A stretch of 62,902 bases of DNA from Pelagibacteraceae bacterium AG-404-N13 (lineage in GTDB: Bacteria > Pseudomonadota > Alphaproteobacteria > Pelagibacterales > Pelagibacteraceae). Below, in pieces: positions 26,072 through 35,886 of this stretch; position 1 is the first letter of the stretch; the number at the start of each line of letters is the position of its first letter. The translations under genes were made by a program, and so were the position numbers. The DNA lies in contig QCJD01000007.1 in the NCBI GenBank assembly GCA_003216255.1, forward strand, positions 1-62,902, written 5' to 3'. Under the pieces are notes generated by a model. That model was not told the origin of the DNA, searched no databases, and was given only the letters and a program-made list of their open reading frames with translations.

Positions 26072-28948
26072 TTAAGCTGTTTTTTTGAACTTACTGTTAA
26101 GCAATGGTGTTAAAAATTTACCTGTGTGACTATTTTCCACCTTTGTTATTTCTTCAGGTTTTCCTTCAGCTATTATATTTCCACCTTTAACTCCGCCTTC
26201 AGGACCCATATCTACAATATAATCTGCTGTTTTAATTACATCCAAGTTATGTTCTATGACAACAACAGTATTTCCTGTAGCTACAAAAGTATGTAAAATT
26301 TCAAGAAGTTTTTTAATATCATGTTGATGTAAACCAGTTGTAGGTTCGTCTAATATATACATAGTTCTTCCAGTAGATCTTTTTGATAATTCTTTTGCTA
26401 ATTTTATTCTTTGCGCTTCTCCTCCAGATAGAGTAGTTGCTTGTTGACCTATTTTAATATAGCCAAGTCCAACTTTTTTTAAAGTCAATAATTTTGTTTT
26501 AATATTTGAAATATTTTCAAAATAATCACATCCTTCATCTACAGTCATATTTAAAACGTCAGCTATACTTTTATCTTTAAATTTAATTTCTAAAGTTTCC
26601 CTATTATATCTTGAGCCTTTGCACTCATCACATGTAATATACACATCGGGTAAAAAATGCATTTCATAGGTTATAACACCATCGCCTTCGCAAGCTTCGC
26701 ACCTTCCACCTCTTACATTAAATGAAAATCTACCAGGTTTATATCCTCTGCTCTTAGACTCAGGTAAATTTGTAAACCAATCTCTAATAGGTCCAAATGC
26801 TCCTGTATAAGTTGCTGGATTTGATCTTGGTGTTCTTCCTATAGGTGATTGGTCTATATCTATTACTTTATCGATTAACTCTATACCCTTAAATCCTCTG
26901 AAAGGATGAGGAATTTTTCTAGATTTATTATTATTTAACGTAAGATTTAATGCATTATACAAAGTTTGTAATATTAATGTTGATTTACCACTACCTGATA
27001 CTCCAGTTACACAAGTAAAACTTCCCAAAGGAATTTTAAGATTAACATTATTCAAATTATTACCAGTAGCACCATTTATTTCTAAAAATCTTCCATTTTT
27101 AGCTAGCCTTCTAGATTTTGGTATAGGGATGAAACTTTTGTTTGATAAATATCTTCCAGTTATACTGTCATTGTTTTTTAATATATCTTCGTATGTTCCT
27201 TCAGCAACAACTGTACCTCCTTTGTTACCAGCTTCTGGACCAAGATCAACAATATGATCAGCATTTTCCATTGTTTCAGTGTCATGTTCAACTACTATAA
27301 CTGTATTTCCTAAATCTCTAAGTCTTTTAAGAGCATCTATTAATTTAACATTATCTTTTTGATGCAAACCTATAGATGGTTCATCAAGTACATATAAAAC
27401 TCCAGTTAATCCTGAACCGATTTGAGATGCTAATCTTATTCTTTGAGCCTCTCCACCTGATAATGTTCCTGACTCTCTAGATAAAGTTAGATAATCTAAA
27501 CCTACATTTAAAAGAAAATCTAATCTTTCATTTATTTCTTTTAATATATGTTGTGCAATTTTTATTTGTCTTTTATCTAAGTTATTTTCTAATCCTTCAA
27601 ACCATTTTTTTGCGTCTGATATAGATTTTTCAGTAACCTGACTTATATTTAAATCATCAATTTTAACACAAAGAGCCTCATCTTTAAGTCTAAAGCCATT
27701 GCATCTTTCACATTTTGTATCTGATTGATATTGACCAATTTCTTCTCTTTTCCAATCACTATCTGTTTCCAAATATCTTCTTTCTAGATTATTTATTACA
27801 CCTTCAAAAGTTTTTTTGTGTGAATATTTTTCATATCCATCGTCATAGGAAAATTTAATTTCTTCATCATCAGAACCATATAAGATAATATTTTTTATAT
27901 TCTTTGGAAGTTTTGACCATCTGTCACTTAATGAAAATCCATAATGTTTTGATAAAGAAGCTAATGTCTGCGCATAATACATTGAGGTAGATTTAGACCA
28001 TGGTTGTATAGCACCATCTGCAATACTTTTTTTTTCGTCAGGAACAACCAATTTTGGATCAACATTTAATTTTACTCCTATACCTTCACATTCCTCACAA
28101 GCACCATAAGGACTATTAAATGAAAATAATCTTGGTTCAATTTCTTCAATTGTAAATCCACTTTCTGGACAAGCAAATTTTGTGGAAAAAATTAATTTTT
28201 CAACTTTTCTAAATTTTTTTGGTAAAGTTTCATTTTCATATTCAACAAACAGTAGACCATTAGATAAGTTTACAGCTGTCTCAACACTTTCTGCTAATCT
28301 GTTACCAAGCGAAGAATTTATAATTATTCTGTCAACTAGTATTGAAATATCATGTTTTATTTTTTTATTTAGTTCTGGGGCTTTTTCTATCTCATATAAT
28401 TTATTATCAATTTTTATTTTTCTAAATCCTCTTTTTTTGTAACCTAAAATTTCCTTTTTATATTCACCTTTTCGTCCTCTAACTACTGGAGCATATAAAA
28501 AAATAGTTGATTTTTTTGGCAATTCTTTAATTTTATCTACAATTTGACTGATTGTTTGTGAAGCAATTGGTTTACCTGTAAATGGAGAATACGGAATACC
28601 AGCTCTAGCAAACAATACTCTCATATAGTCATAAATTTCAGTTACAGTTGCTACGGTAGATCTTGGATTTTTTGAGGTATTTTTTTGTTCAATTGATATA
28701 GCTGGGCTTAAACCTTCAATTAAATCTACATTTGGTTTTTTCATTTTATCCAAAAACTGTCTTGCATAAGCTGAAAGACTTTCTACATATCTCCTTTGAC
28801 CCTCAGCATATATTGTATCAAATGCTAAAGATGATTTTCCTGAACCAGAAAGACCTGTAATGACAACAAATTTATCTTTTGGTATCTCTAAAGAAATGTT
28901 CTTTAAATTGTGCTCTTTTGCACCCTTAATAACTATCTTTTTAAGCAT
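26072..28948 (-). CDS. uvrA: Excinuclease ABC subunit A
   Basis: Damage-recognition ATPase of nucleotide excision repair, 958 residues. It has two ABC modules: Walker [11 protein letters not shown] (N) and [10 protein letters not shown] (C), with [12 protein letters not shown] and [12 protein letters not shown] signatures. The zinc module cysteines are CEECEG and CEACEGDGV with CDECKG. The first pair reads CPES rather than CPxC, as in other alphaproteobacteria. No LexA-type box was seen in the 82 bases shared with ssb. Confidence 0.98.
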   Translation of the reverse strand: MLKKIVIKGAKEHNLKNISLEIPKDKFVVITGLSGSGKSSLAFDTIYAEGQRRYVESLSAYARQFLDKMKKPNVDLIEGLSPAISIEQKNTSKNPRSTVATVTEIYDYMRVLFARAGIPYSPFTGKPIASQTISQIVDKIKELPKKSTIFLYAPVVRGRKGEYKKEILGYKKRGFRKIKIDNKLYEIEKAPELNKKIKHDISILVDRIIINSSLGNRLAESVETAVNLSNGLLFVEYENETLPKKFRKVEKLIFSTKFACPESGFTIEEIEPRLFSFNSPYGACEECEGIGVKLNVDPKLVVPDEKKSIADGAIQPWSKSTSMYYAQTLASLSKHYGFSLSDRWSKLPKNIKNIILYGSDDEEIKFSYDDGYEKYSHKKTFEGVINNLERRYLETDSDWKREEIGQYQSDTKCERCNGFRLKDEALCVKIDDLNISQVTEKSISDAKKWFEGLENNLDKRQIKIAQHILKEINERLDFLLNVGLDYLTLSRESGTLSGGEAQRIRLASQIGSGLTGVLYVLDEPSIGLHQKDNVKLIDALKRLRDLGNTVIVVEHDTETMENADHIVDLGPEAGNKGGTVVAEGTYEDILKNNDSITGRYLSNKSFIPIPKSRRLAKNGRFLEINGATGNNLNNVNLKIPLGSFTCVTGVSGSGKSTLILQTLYNALNLTLNNNKSRKIPHPFRGFKGIELIDKVIDIDQSPIGRTPRSNPATYTGAFGPIRDWFTNLPESKSRGYKPGRFSFNVRGGRCEACEGDGVITYEMHFLPDVYITCDECKGSRYNRETLEIKFKDKSIADVLNMTVDEGCDYFENISNIKTKLLTLKKVGLGYIKIGQQATTLSGGEAQRIKLAKELSKRSTGRTMYILDEPTTGLHQHDIKKLLEILHTFVATGNTVVVIEHNLDVIKTADYIVDMGPEGGVKGGNIIAEGKPEEITKVENSHTGKFLTPLLNSKFKKTA

Positions 28949-29030
28949 ATTTTTTGTTGCTTTAGATTAATAAAATTAATATTCAATATAAATAGTGTTA
29001 TAATTAAACATATCAAAAATTTAAATTATT

Positions 29031-29480
29031 ATGGCAGGAAGTTTAAATAAAGTACTTTTAATCGGACGTTTAGGCGCAGATCCAGAAATCAAGCAAATGG
29101 TTAATGGAAAAAGTGTAGCAAGATTAAGTTTAGCAACCAGTCAATCTTGGAAAGATAAAAATACTGGTGAAAAAAAAGAAAAGACTGAATGGCACCGTAT
29201 AGTTGTGTTCAATGAAGGGTTAGTAAATGTTGTGCAGCAATATTTAAAAAAAGGAGCTCAAGTATACATAGAAGGACAATTATCTACACGTAAATGGAAA
29301 GACGAACAATCAGGCCAAGATAAATATTCTACAGAAATATTAATACAAGGATATAATTCTTCATTAACTATGCTTGGTGGCGGTTCTCAAAATAACATTG
29401 GGTCACAAGATACAAACCAAAGTATAGAAAACAATAGTCCCACAGGTCAAAACGATTTGGATGACGATATTCCATTTTAG
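29031..29480 (+). CDS. ssb: Single-stranded DNA-binding protein
   Basis: OB-fold ssDNA-binding protein, 149 residues. N-terminal [18 protein letters not shown] and [11 protein letters not shown] match SSB. The flexible linker is asparagine/glutamine rich and ends in the DDDIPF tip that recruits repair and replication proteins. It is divergent from uvrA, a classic pairing. Confidence 0.97.
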   Translation: MAGSLNKVLLIGRLGADPEIKQMVNGKSVARLSLATSQSWKDKNTGEKKEKTEWHRIVVFNEGLVNVVQQYLKKGAQVYIEGQLSTRKWKDEQSGQDKYSTEILIQGYNSSLTMLGGGSQNNIGSQDTNQSIENNSPTGQNDLDDDIPF

Positions 29481-29485
29481 TTTTT

Positions 29486-32059
29486 ATGCAAAAAGAACAA
29501 ATCTCTAAAGATAACAACATAAAACCTATCTCAATGTATGATGAGATGAGCTCATCTTATCTTTCATACGCAATGAGCGTGATAATTAGTAGAGCACTTC
29601 CCGATGTAAGAGATGGTTTAAAGCCTGTTCATAGAAGAATTTTATATGCAATGCATAAAGGTGGTTTTGACTGGTCAAAGCAATTTAGAAAATCTGCTAG
29701 AATAGTTGGAGATGTAATTGGTAAATATCATCCTCATGGAGACCAAGCTGTTTATGATGCCCTAGTTAGAATGGTACAAGATTTTTCAATGAGCTTACCA
29801 TTGATAGATGGTCAAGGAAATTTTGGATCTATTGATGGAGACCCACCTGCAGCAATGAGATATACAGAAACAAGATTAGCAAAAGTTGCTCAATACTTAA
29901 TTGACGATATTGAAAAAGAAACAGTATCTTTTAAAAGTAATTATGATGAAACTGAATTTGAACCGTCAGTACTACCAGCTCAATATCCAAATTTACTAGT
30001 TAATGGAGCGGGAGGTATAGCAGTTGGAATGGCCACTAGCATTCCACCTCATAATCTAGGAGAAGTTATTGATGGAACTTTAGCTTTGATAAAAAATAAA
30101 GATATAAAAATTAAAGATTTAATGAAATTAATACCAGGACCAGATTTTCCAACAGGAGGAGTAATAATTGGAAAAGATATTATTAAACAAGGATATAAGA
30201 TAGGAAGAGGATCATTTAAAATAAGAGGTGAAATTGATGTAGAAAACCTAAAAAATGGTAAAGATAGATTAGTAATTACATCAATTCCATATCAAATAAA
30301 TAAATCTAATCTTAACGAAAGAATCGCTGAACTAGTTAGAGAAAAGAAAATTGAAGGTATAAGTGATATAAGAGATGAGTCAAATAGAGAAGGGATAAGA
30401 GTTGCTATCGACCTTAGAAGAGGAATTGAGCCAGAAACTGTTAAGAGACAGTTATACAAGTATACTTCTATAGAGAGTTCATTTGGTTTTAATAGTCTGG
30501 CTATTGTTGATAACAAACCAAAAACTTGCAGTCTAAAAGATTTCTTAGAAAGTTTTTTAAAATTTAGAGAAGATGTTGTAATTAAAAAAACAAAATTTGA
30601 TTTAAAAAAAGCTGAAGATAGAGCGCACATACTTGTAGGTTTATCTGTAAGTGTAGAAAATATTGATAAGGTTATCAAGATTATTAGATCCTCTAAAAAT
30701 CCTGATGATGCAAAAAATTCATTATTAAAAACTAAATGGAAAATATCTAAATCATCAAAATTAATAAAACTTGTTGATAATAAAAACTATAAAGGAACAT
30801 ATAATCTATCTGCAAATCAAGTAGACTCAATATTAGAATTAAGATTACAGAAATTAACAGCTCTTGGGATAAATGAAATAGAACAAGAACTTAAAAAGTT
30901 GGCTGATCTAATAATTAAATATAAAAAAATTATTAATTCTAAAAGTGAATTATTGAAAGTTATCAGTACAGATTTACAAACAATTAAAGAAAAATTTTCT
31001 TTTCCAAGAAGAACTAAAATTATAGATGCAATTCTAAATTACGATATAGAAGAAACAATTCATAAAGAAGCGGTAATAATAACAATTACTTTACAAGGTT
31101 ATATAAAAAGAGGAGCTTTAAGCAACGTAAAACAACAAAAAAGAGGTGGTAAAGGAAAAACGGGAATAAAAACTAGAGATGAGGACTCTGTTGTTCAAAC
31201 ACTTTCAGTAAATACTCATACTTCAGTTCTATTCTTTTCAACTCAAGGATTAGCTTATAAAATTAAAGCTTGGAAAATCCCTGAAGGTTCAGCAGCATCA
31301 AAAGGTAAATCTTTATTCAATATATTACCTTTAAAAAATCATCAATCCATAAGCTCAATAATGCCTTTTCCTGATGACAATGTTGATAAAGAAAATATGC
31401 ATATAATATTTGCTACAAGCAAAGGAAAAATTAGAAAAAATAATTTAGAAGATTTTACGTCAATTAATGCATCAGGTAAAATAGCTATGAAACTTGATAA
31501 TGATGATAAAATTGTTGGTGTTAAAATTTGTAAGGATGATCAAGATATAATACTGAATACAAAACTTGGAAAATGTATAAGATTTGAGTCTAAAAAATTA
31601 AGAGTATTTAAAGGAAGATCCTCAAAAGGTATCAGGGGGATTAATTTAGCTGAAAAGGATAGTATAGTTTCATTATCAATAATTGACCATGATGTAAAAA
31701 ATAACAAAAAAAACAAAGATGCTAAATCTGAGCACATTGCAAAAGAAAAATTTATTTTGTCAATTACAGAAAATGGTTATGGAAAAAGAACTTCACACTA
31801 TGATTTTAGAGTTACAAATAGAGGCGGAAAGGGAATAATAGGAATTGTTAATTCATCAAGAAATGGCAATGTATCATCCTCATTTCCAGTTTTTGAAGGT
31901 GATCAAGTATTAATCTCTACGAATAAAGGCAGAGTTATAAGAACATCTGTAAAAGAAATCAGAGTTGCTGGAAGGAATACCCAAGGCGTTAGAATTATTA
32001 AGTTATCTGGTGATGAAAAAGTAGTTTCAGCTATAAAACTTGATGATAATCTTATCTAA
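29486..32059 (+). CDS. gyrA: DNA gyrase subunit A
   Basis: Type II topoisomerase subunit, 857 residues. It has the catalytic tyrosine in AAMRYTE, the helix-turn-helix [15 protein letters not shown], and the C-terminal pinwheel with the GyrA box-like KRGGKGKTG that separates it from ParC. The position equivalent to E. coli Ser83 is Gln. The stop overlaps coaD by one base. Confidence 0.96.
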   Translation: MQKEQISKDNNIKPISMYDEMSSSYLSYAMSVIISRALPDVRDGLKPVHRRILYAMHKGGFDWSKQFRKSARIVGDVIGKYHPHGDQAVYDALVRMVQDFSMSLPLIDGQGNFGSIDGDPPAAMRYTETRLAKVAQYLIDDIEKETVSFKSNYDETEFEPSVLPAQYPNLLVNGAGGIAVGMATSIPPHNLGEVIDGTLALIKNKDIKIKDLMKLIPGPDFPTGGVIIGKDIIKQGYKIGRGSFKIRGEIDVENLKNGKDRLVITSIPYQINKSNLNERIAELVREKKIEGISDIRDESNREGIRVAIDLRRGIEPETVKRQLYKYTSIESSFGFNSLAIVDNKPKTCSLKDFLESFLKFREDVVIKKTKFDLKKAEDRAHILVGLSVSVENIDKVIKIIRSSKNPDDAKNSLLKTKWKISKSSKLIKLVDNKNYKGTYNLSANQVDSILELRLQKLTALGINEIEQELKKLADLIIKYKKIINSKSELLKVISTDLQTIKEKFSFPRRTKIIDAILNYDIEETIHKEAVIITITLQGYIKRGALSNVKQQKRGGKGKTGIKTRDEDSVVQTLSVNTHTSVLFFSTQGLAYKIKAWKIPEGSAASKGKSLFNILPLKNHQSISSIMPFPDDNVDKENMHIIFATSKGKIRKNNLEDFTSINASGKIAMKLDNDDKIVGVKICKDDQDIILNTKLGKCIRFESKKLRVFKGRSSKGIRGINLAEKDSIVSLSIIDHDVKNNKKNKDAKSEHIAKEKFILSITENGYGKRTSHYDFRVTNRGGKGIIGIVNSSRNGNVSSSFPVFEGDQVLISTNKGRVIRTSVKEIRVAGRNTQGVRIIKLSGDEKVVSAIKLDDNLI

Positions 32060-32553
32060 TGAAAAATATAGCAATTTATCCTGGTACATTTGATCCTATA
32101 ACTTTTGGCCATATAGATGTAATAAAAAAAGCTTTAAAATTTGTTGACAAAGTAATTGTTGGAATTTCTGATGGAAATCAAAAAAATTTTTTGTTCTCAA
32201 TTGATGAAAGAGTTAAAATAGTAAAAAAAGCAGTTTTTAATGATTTGAATTTTAAAAAGAATAAAGTTGAGATTATTACATTTGACTCATTAACAACAGA
32301 CCTTTGTAAAAAATATAAATCAAATATTATATTAAGAGGATTGAGAGCTGTATCGGATTTTGAATATGAGTTTCAACTAGCGGGGATGAATAGAAAACTT
32401 AATAGTAGTATAGAAACAATTTTTCTTATGTCTGACCTTGAAAATCAGATTATTTCCTCACGATTTGTAAAAGAAATAGCTCAACACAAAGGTGACTTAA
32501 AAAAATTTACAACTAAAAGTACAATAAAATCATTAAAAAATATCTATGCTTAA
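32059..32553 (+). CDS. coaD: Phosphopantetheine adenylyltransferase
   Basis: Fourth step of coenzyme A synthesis. At 164 residues, it has the nucleotidyltransferase motif YPGTFDPITFGH and the C-terminal ISSRFVKEIAQHKGDL block. It is coupled to gyrA (TAATG) and overlaps the cyclophilin gene by 8 bases. Confidence 0.97.
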   Translation: MKNIAIYPGTFDPITFGHIDVIKKALKFVDKVIVGISDGNQKNFLFSIDERVKIVKKAVFNDLNFKKNKVEIITFDSLTTDLCKKYKSNIILRGLRAVSDFEYEFQLAGMNRKLNSSIETIFLMSDLENQIISSRFVKEIAQHKGDLKKFTTKSTIKSLKNIYA

Positions 32554-33106
32554 ATTTTTAAATATATTTTTTTATTTATTTTTAATTTTAACAAACAATT
32601 TAATCGCAAAGGAGAATATTATGATACTTAAACTTAAAGATGGAGACGTAAAGATTGAAATGTTTCCTGATGTGGCTCCAAATCATGTAAAAAGAATTAC
32701 TGAATTAGCAAACAGTGGAAAATATGACAATGTAGTATTTCATAGAGTTATCGAGGGATTTATGGCACAAACAGGTGATGTTAAATTTGGCAATTCAGAG
32801 TCAAAAGATTTTGATCTAAGAAGAGCAGGAATGGGCGGATCAGACTTACCTGATTTAAAAGAAGAATTTAATGATGTTCCTCATGAAAGAGGGACTCTTT
32901 CAATGGCAAGATCATCTGATCCTAATAGTGCAAATAGTCAATTTTTTATTTGTTTTGAACAAGCCTCTTTCCTTGATAGACAATACACTGTTTTTGGTAA
33001 AGTTATTGAAGGAATGGAGTTTGTTGATATGATCAAAAAAGGAGATAGCAATAACAATGGTGCGGTTTCTGATCCTGATAAAATAATTAGCTTTAAATCC
33101 CAATAA
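32546..33106 (+). CDS. Cyclophilin-type peptidyl-prolyl isomerase
   Basis: Cis-trans proline isomerase, 186 residues. Cyclophilin blocks are FHRVIEGFMAQTGD, RGTLSMARSSDPNSANSQFF and FLDRQYTVFGKV. From this start it has a signal peptide (MLKFLNIFFYLFLILTNNLIA). A second in-frame ATG at 32621 has a much better ribosome site (AAGGAG at 32609-32614, six bases before) and would give a cytoplasmic form. Both starts may be used. Confidence 0.93.
   Translation: MLKFLNIFFYLFLILTNNLIAKENIMILKLKDGDVKIEMFPDVAPNHVKRITELANSGKYDNVVFHRVIEGFMAQTGDVKFGNSESKDFDLRRAGMGGSDLPDLKEEFNDVPHERGTLSMARSSDPNSANSQFFICFEQASFLDRQYTVFGKVIEGMEFVDMIKKGDSNNNGAVSDPDKIISFKSQ
32609..32614 (+). promoter_or_regulatory. Strong internal ribosome binding site in the cyclophilin gene
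   Basis: AAGGAG lies six bases before an in-frame ATG (32621) and just after the predicted signal-peptide region. It could start a cytoplasmic cyclophilin from the same gene. Confidence 0.5.
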
Positions 33107-33112
33107 TAATGA

Positions 33113-34225
33113 ATGGCATTAAAAAAATTTAATTTTAATGTTAATTATACAGAAAATTATTCAAGAGTAGGACTTATAGAAACTAGCAGGGGAAATATAA
33201 ATACTCCTGCTTTCATGCCGGTTGGCACTCAAGCCACTATTAAGGGTGCATTTATTAATGATATTTTAAAAACTGGAAGTGAGATAATTCTCTCAAACAC
33301 TTACCATTTAATGATAAGACCAGGCACAGATAGAATTAAAGCTGTAGGAGGCTTACATGAATTTATGAATTGTAGTTTACCAATATTAACAGACTCAGGA
33401 GGATTTCAAGTAATGTCTCTTTCTAAATTAAATAAAATAGATAGAGAAAAAGGTGCAATATTTCAATCACATATAGATGGAAAAAAATTTATTTTAAGTC
33501 CAGAGGAAAGTATTAGAATTCAGAAATCTTTAAACTCAGATATTGTTATGGTGATGGACGAATGTCCAAAAAAATCTACTGATTATCAAAAAATAAAAAA
33601 ATCCATGGAATTATCCATTGAATGGGCCGAGAGATCAAAAAATGCTTTTGGGTTAAATCCACACAAAGCTCTTTTTGGAATTGTGCAAGGGGGTTTGTTT
33701 GATGACTTAAGAAATAAATCCCTAAAAGCATTAATCGATATAGATTTTGATGGTTATGCAATAGGTGGATTAGCTGTAGGTGATACACAAGACGAAATGT
33801 TTAAAGTTCTTGATAATTTAAAAGAAAACATGCCTAAAGATAAACCTAGATATTTAATGGGTGTTGGAACGCCCTCTGACATATTGGGAGCTGTAAAAAG
33901 AGGTGTTGATATGTTTGATTGTGTGTTGCCAACTAGATCAGGTAGGACTGGATTGGCTTTTACATGGAATGGCAGAGTTCAGATTAGAAATTCTAAGAAT
34001 CAAAATGATAATTCTCCTTTAGATCCTAGTGTGACAAAATTTGATTTAAATAAATATTCGAAAAATTATTTAAATCATTTATTTAATACAAATGAAATGT
34101 TGGCCTCAATGATACTGACTTTAAATAATATCAATTTTTACCAAGAACTTATGCATGAAATTAGAGAAAATATAAAAAAAGGTAGCTTTGAACAATTTCA
34201 TAATAAGTACTTTAATTTATTATAA
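33113..34225 (+). CDS. tgt: tRNA-guanine transglycosylase lacking the zinc site
   Basis: Exchanges guanine for preQ1 at position 34 of GUN-anticodon tRNAs. The catalytic core is intact: D94 in LTDSGGFQVMSL and D269 in MFDCVLPTR, with the GGLAVGD substrate loop. The zinc site is gone. Aligned by eye to E. coli, the three cysteines of the CxCxxC motif become V307, K309 and L312, and the histidine becomes N338, while the surrounding YSKNYLNHLFNTNEML helix is kept. At 370 residues it has normal length. Confidence 0.95.
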   Translation: MALKKFNFNVNYTENYSRVGLIETSRGNINTPAFMPVGTQATIKGAFINDILKTGSEIILSNTYHLMIRPGTDRIKAVGGLHEFMNCSLPILTDSGGFQVMSLSKLNKIDREKGAIFQSHIDGKKFILSPEESIRIQKSLNSDIVMVMDECPKKSTDYQKIKKSMELSIEWAERSKNAFGLNPHKALFGIVQGGLFDDLRNKSLKALIDIDFDGYAIGGLAVGDTQDEMFKVLDNLKENMPKDKPRYLMGVGTPSDILGAVKRGVDMFDCVLPTRSGRTGLAFTWNGRVQIRNSKNQNDNSPLDPSVTKFDLNKYSKNYLNHLFNTNEMLASMILTLNNINFYQELMHEIRENIKKGSFEQFHNKYFNLL

Positions 34226-34271
34226 TTTTTCACATTGAAAATTTTTTAAAAATGAATATAAAAACCTCGTT

Positions 34272-34347
<76 letters not shown>

Positions 34348-34348
34348 C

Positions 34349-35170
34349 TTAGGATATAGGCGGATATTTTATAATAATTTCATTCATCCATTCAGAAATA
34401 TTATTTATTCTATTAATTGACGATGGATGAGTGCTCATAAAAACAGGAGGTTCTTTTCCTTTGTTGGCTTCTCTCATTCTTTCCCAAACTTTAACTGTTT
34501 CTCTGATATCATAACCTGATAAGGACGCAAAAATCATTCCTAAATAATCAGCTTCAGTTTCTTGTTTTCTGCTAAAAGGATTCATAATACCGATTGAAGA
34601 TAACAGTCCGACAGTATCCATTCCTGTTGCTCTATTAATTTCAGAAAGCTTTCCACCTGTAGCAATATTGATTAATGTTGTTCCAGTTTTAACTAAAGCA
34701 CCTCTGCTTGCTCTTTCAACAGAGTGTTTTGCAACAGCATGAGCTATTTCATGACCCATAACTGCTGCTAAACCATTTTTATTTTTTGTAACATCTAAAA
34801 TACCTGTATAAACTGCTATTTTACCTCCAGGCATACACCAGGCATTTTTCATTTTTTTATTTTCTATTAATATGTATTCCCATTGGAAATTTGCTGTTGG
34901 GTTATTTAAATTTTCTCTATAAAAATATTCAGAAATTGAGTTTTCCATTTTACTTCCAATTCTTTTAATAAGATTTAAAGTTTCAATGTCTTCGCTCATC
35001 TTTTCTTTTTCTTTTACTTTTTCATAAATTTGTGCGGCTTGAGCATTTAACTTAGATTCGGGTATAATTTTTAATTGTTTTCGTTCTGTAATAGGAGCGT
35101 TTGAACATGAGTTCAAACTCATTGATAAACAACCACATCCCAACAATTGTATAAAATTTCTTCTATTCAC
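34349..35170 (-). CDS. M48-family metalloprotease lipoprotein (LoiP/BepA type)
   Basis: Zinc protease of 273 residues with HEIAH (140-144) in GHEIAHAVAKH and a likely third ligand Glu in ETEADYLG. The N-terminus has a lipobox LNSC with C22 as the lipidated residue, and an RRNFIQLLG stretch resembling a Tat motif. It is probably a periplasmic, membrane-tethered envelope quality-control protease. Confidence 0.93.
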   Translation of the reverse strand: MNRRNFIQLLGCGCLSMSLNSCSNAPITERKQLKIIPESKLNAQAAQIYEKVKEKEKMSEDIETLNLIKRIGSKMENSISEYFYRENLNNPTANFQWEYILIENKKMKNAWCMPGGKIAVYTGILDVTKNKNGLAAVMGHEIAHAVAKHSVERASRGALVKTGTTLINIATGGKLSEINRATGMDTVGLLSSIGIMNPFSRKQETEADYLGMIFASLSGYDIRETVKVWERMREANKGKEPPVFMSTHPSSINRINNISEWMNEIIIKYPPIS

Positions 35171-35259
35171 TTTTTTTAAAAACTATAATAAATGTATTCA
35201 TATAATAAAAAAACTACTATAAATTTAAGCAAGTTTTTAAACAAACTTAATTGCAAAAT

Positions 35260-35886
35260 ATGGCAAAATTAAAAAGAAGATCAATATCAATTTTAGCAAA
35301 ATTGAGAAATTATTTTATTACAGGTATTGTTGTATTAGTTCCAATTGGTATAACTCTTTATTTAACAAAATTTTTTATCTCAATTTCTTCAAGATTAATT
35401 CCATATAACTTAAATCCAAATAATTACTTACCTTTTGCTATCCCTGGTTTAGAAATTTTGTTATCTGTTATATTTATTACATTAATTGGTGGAATATCTT
35501 TATCTTTCATTGGAAAAAGAATTTTAAAATTTGTAAATGATTTATTTAAAAGAATACCAATATTACGAACTATTTATTCAGCGATAGGGCAAATGACCGA
35601 AAGTTTGGCTCCAAACAAATCTGGTAATAAAAAAAGTGTAGTTTTAATACAATACCCACGTAAAGGAAGTTGGGCTGTTGGTTTTGCCACAAAAGATAAT
35701 AAAGGCGAAATATCGGAAAAAACTAATTCTAACTTAATAAATGTTTTTGTTCCAACTACACCTAATCCCACTAGTGGTTTTTTACTAATGTTTCCAAAAG
35801 AAGAAATAATTTATCTTGATATGTCTTTTGAGGAAGCATCTAAATTTATAGTATCAGCAGGCACTTCTGAAATTGGAGCTAAATAA
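35260..35886 (+). CDS. DUF502-family membrane protein
   Basis: A 208-residue protein with two transmembrane segments near the N-terminus and a conserved soluble part. The RNYFITGIVVLVPIGITLYL, RIPILRTIYSAIGQ and FVPTTPNPTSGFLLMFP blocks are those of DUF502 proteins. Function unknown. A TTG at 35251 is in frame, but the ATG at 35260 gives the usual basic start (MAKLKRRS). It converges on recG with an 8-base overlap. Confidence 0.9.
   Translation: MAKLKRRSISILAKLRNYFITGIVVLVPIGITLYLTKFFISISSRLIPYNLNPNNYLPFAIPGLEILLSVIFITLIGGISLSFIGKRILKFVNDLFKRIPILRTIYSAIGQMTESLAPNKSGNKKSVVLIQYPRKGSWAVGFATKDNKGEISEKTNSNLINVFVPTTPNPTSGFLLMFPKEEIIYLDMSFEEASKFIVSAGTSEIGAK

Noticed and set aside
28080-28180. UvrA first zinc pair reading CPES
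   Set aside because: Other alphaproteobacterial UvrA proteins, as I recall, have the same CPxS pattern.
28949-29030. SOS (LexA) box between uvrA and ssb
   Set aside because: No GTTC-N7-GTTC pattern typical of alphaproteobacterial LexA sites was seen.
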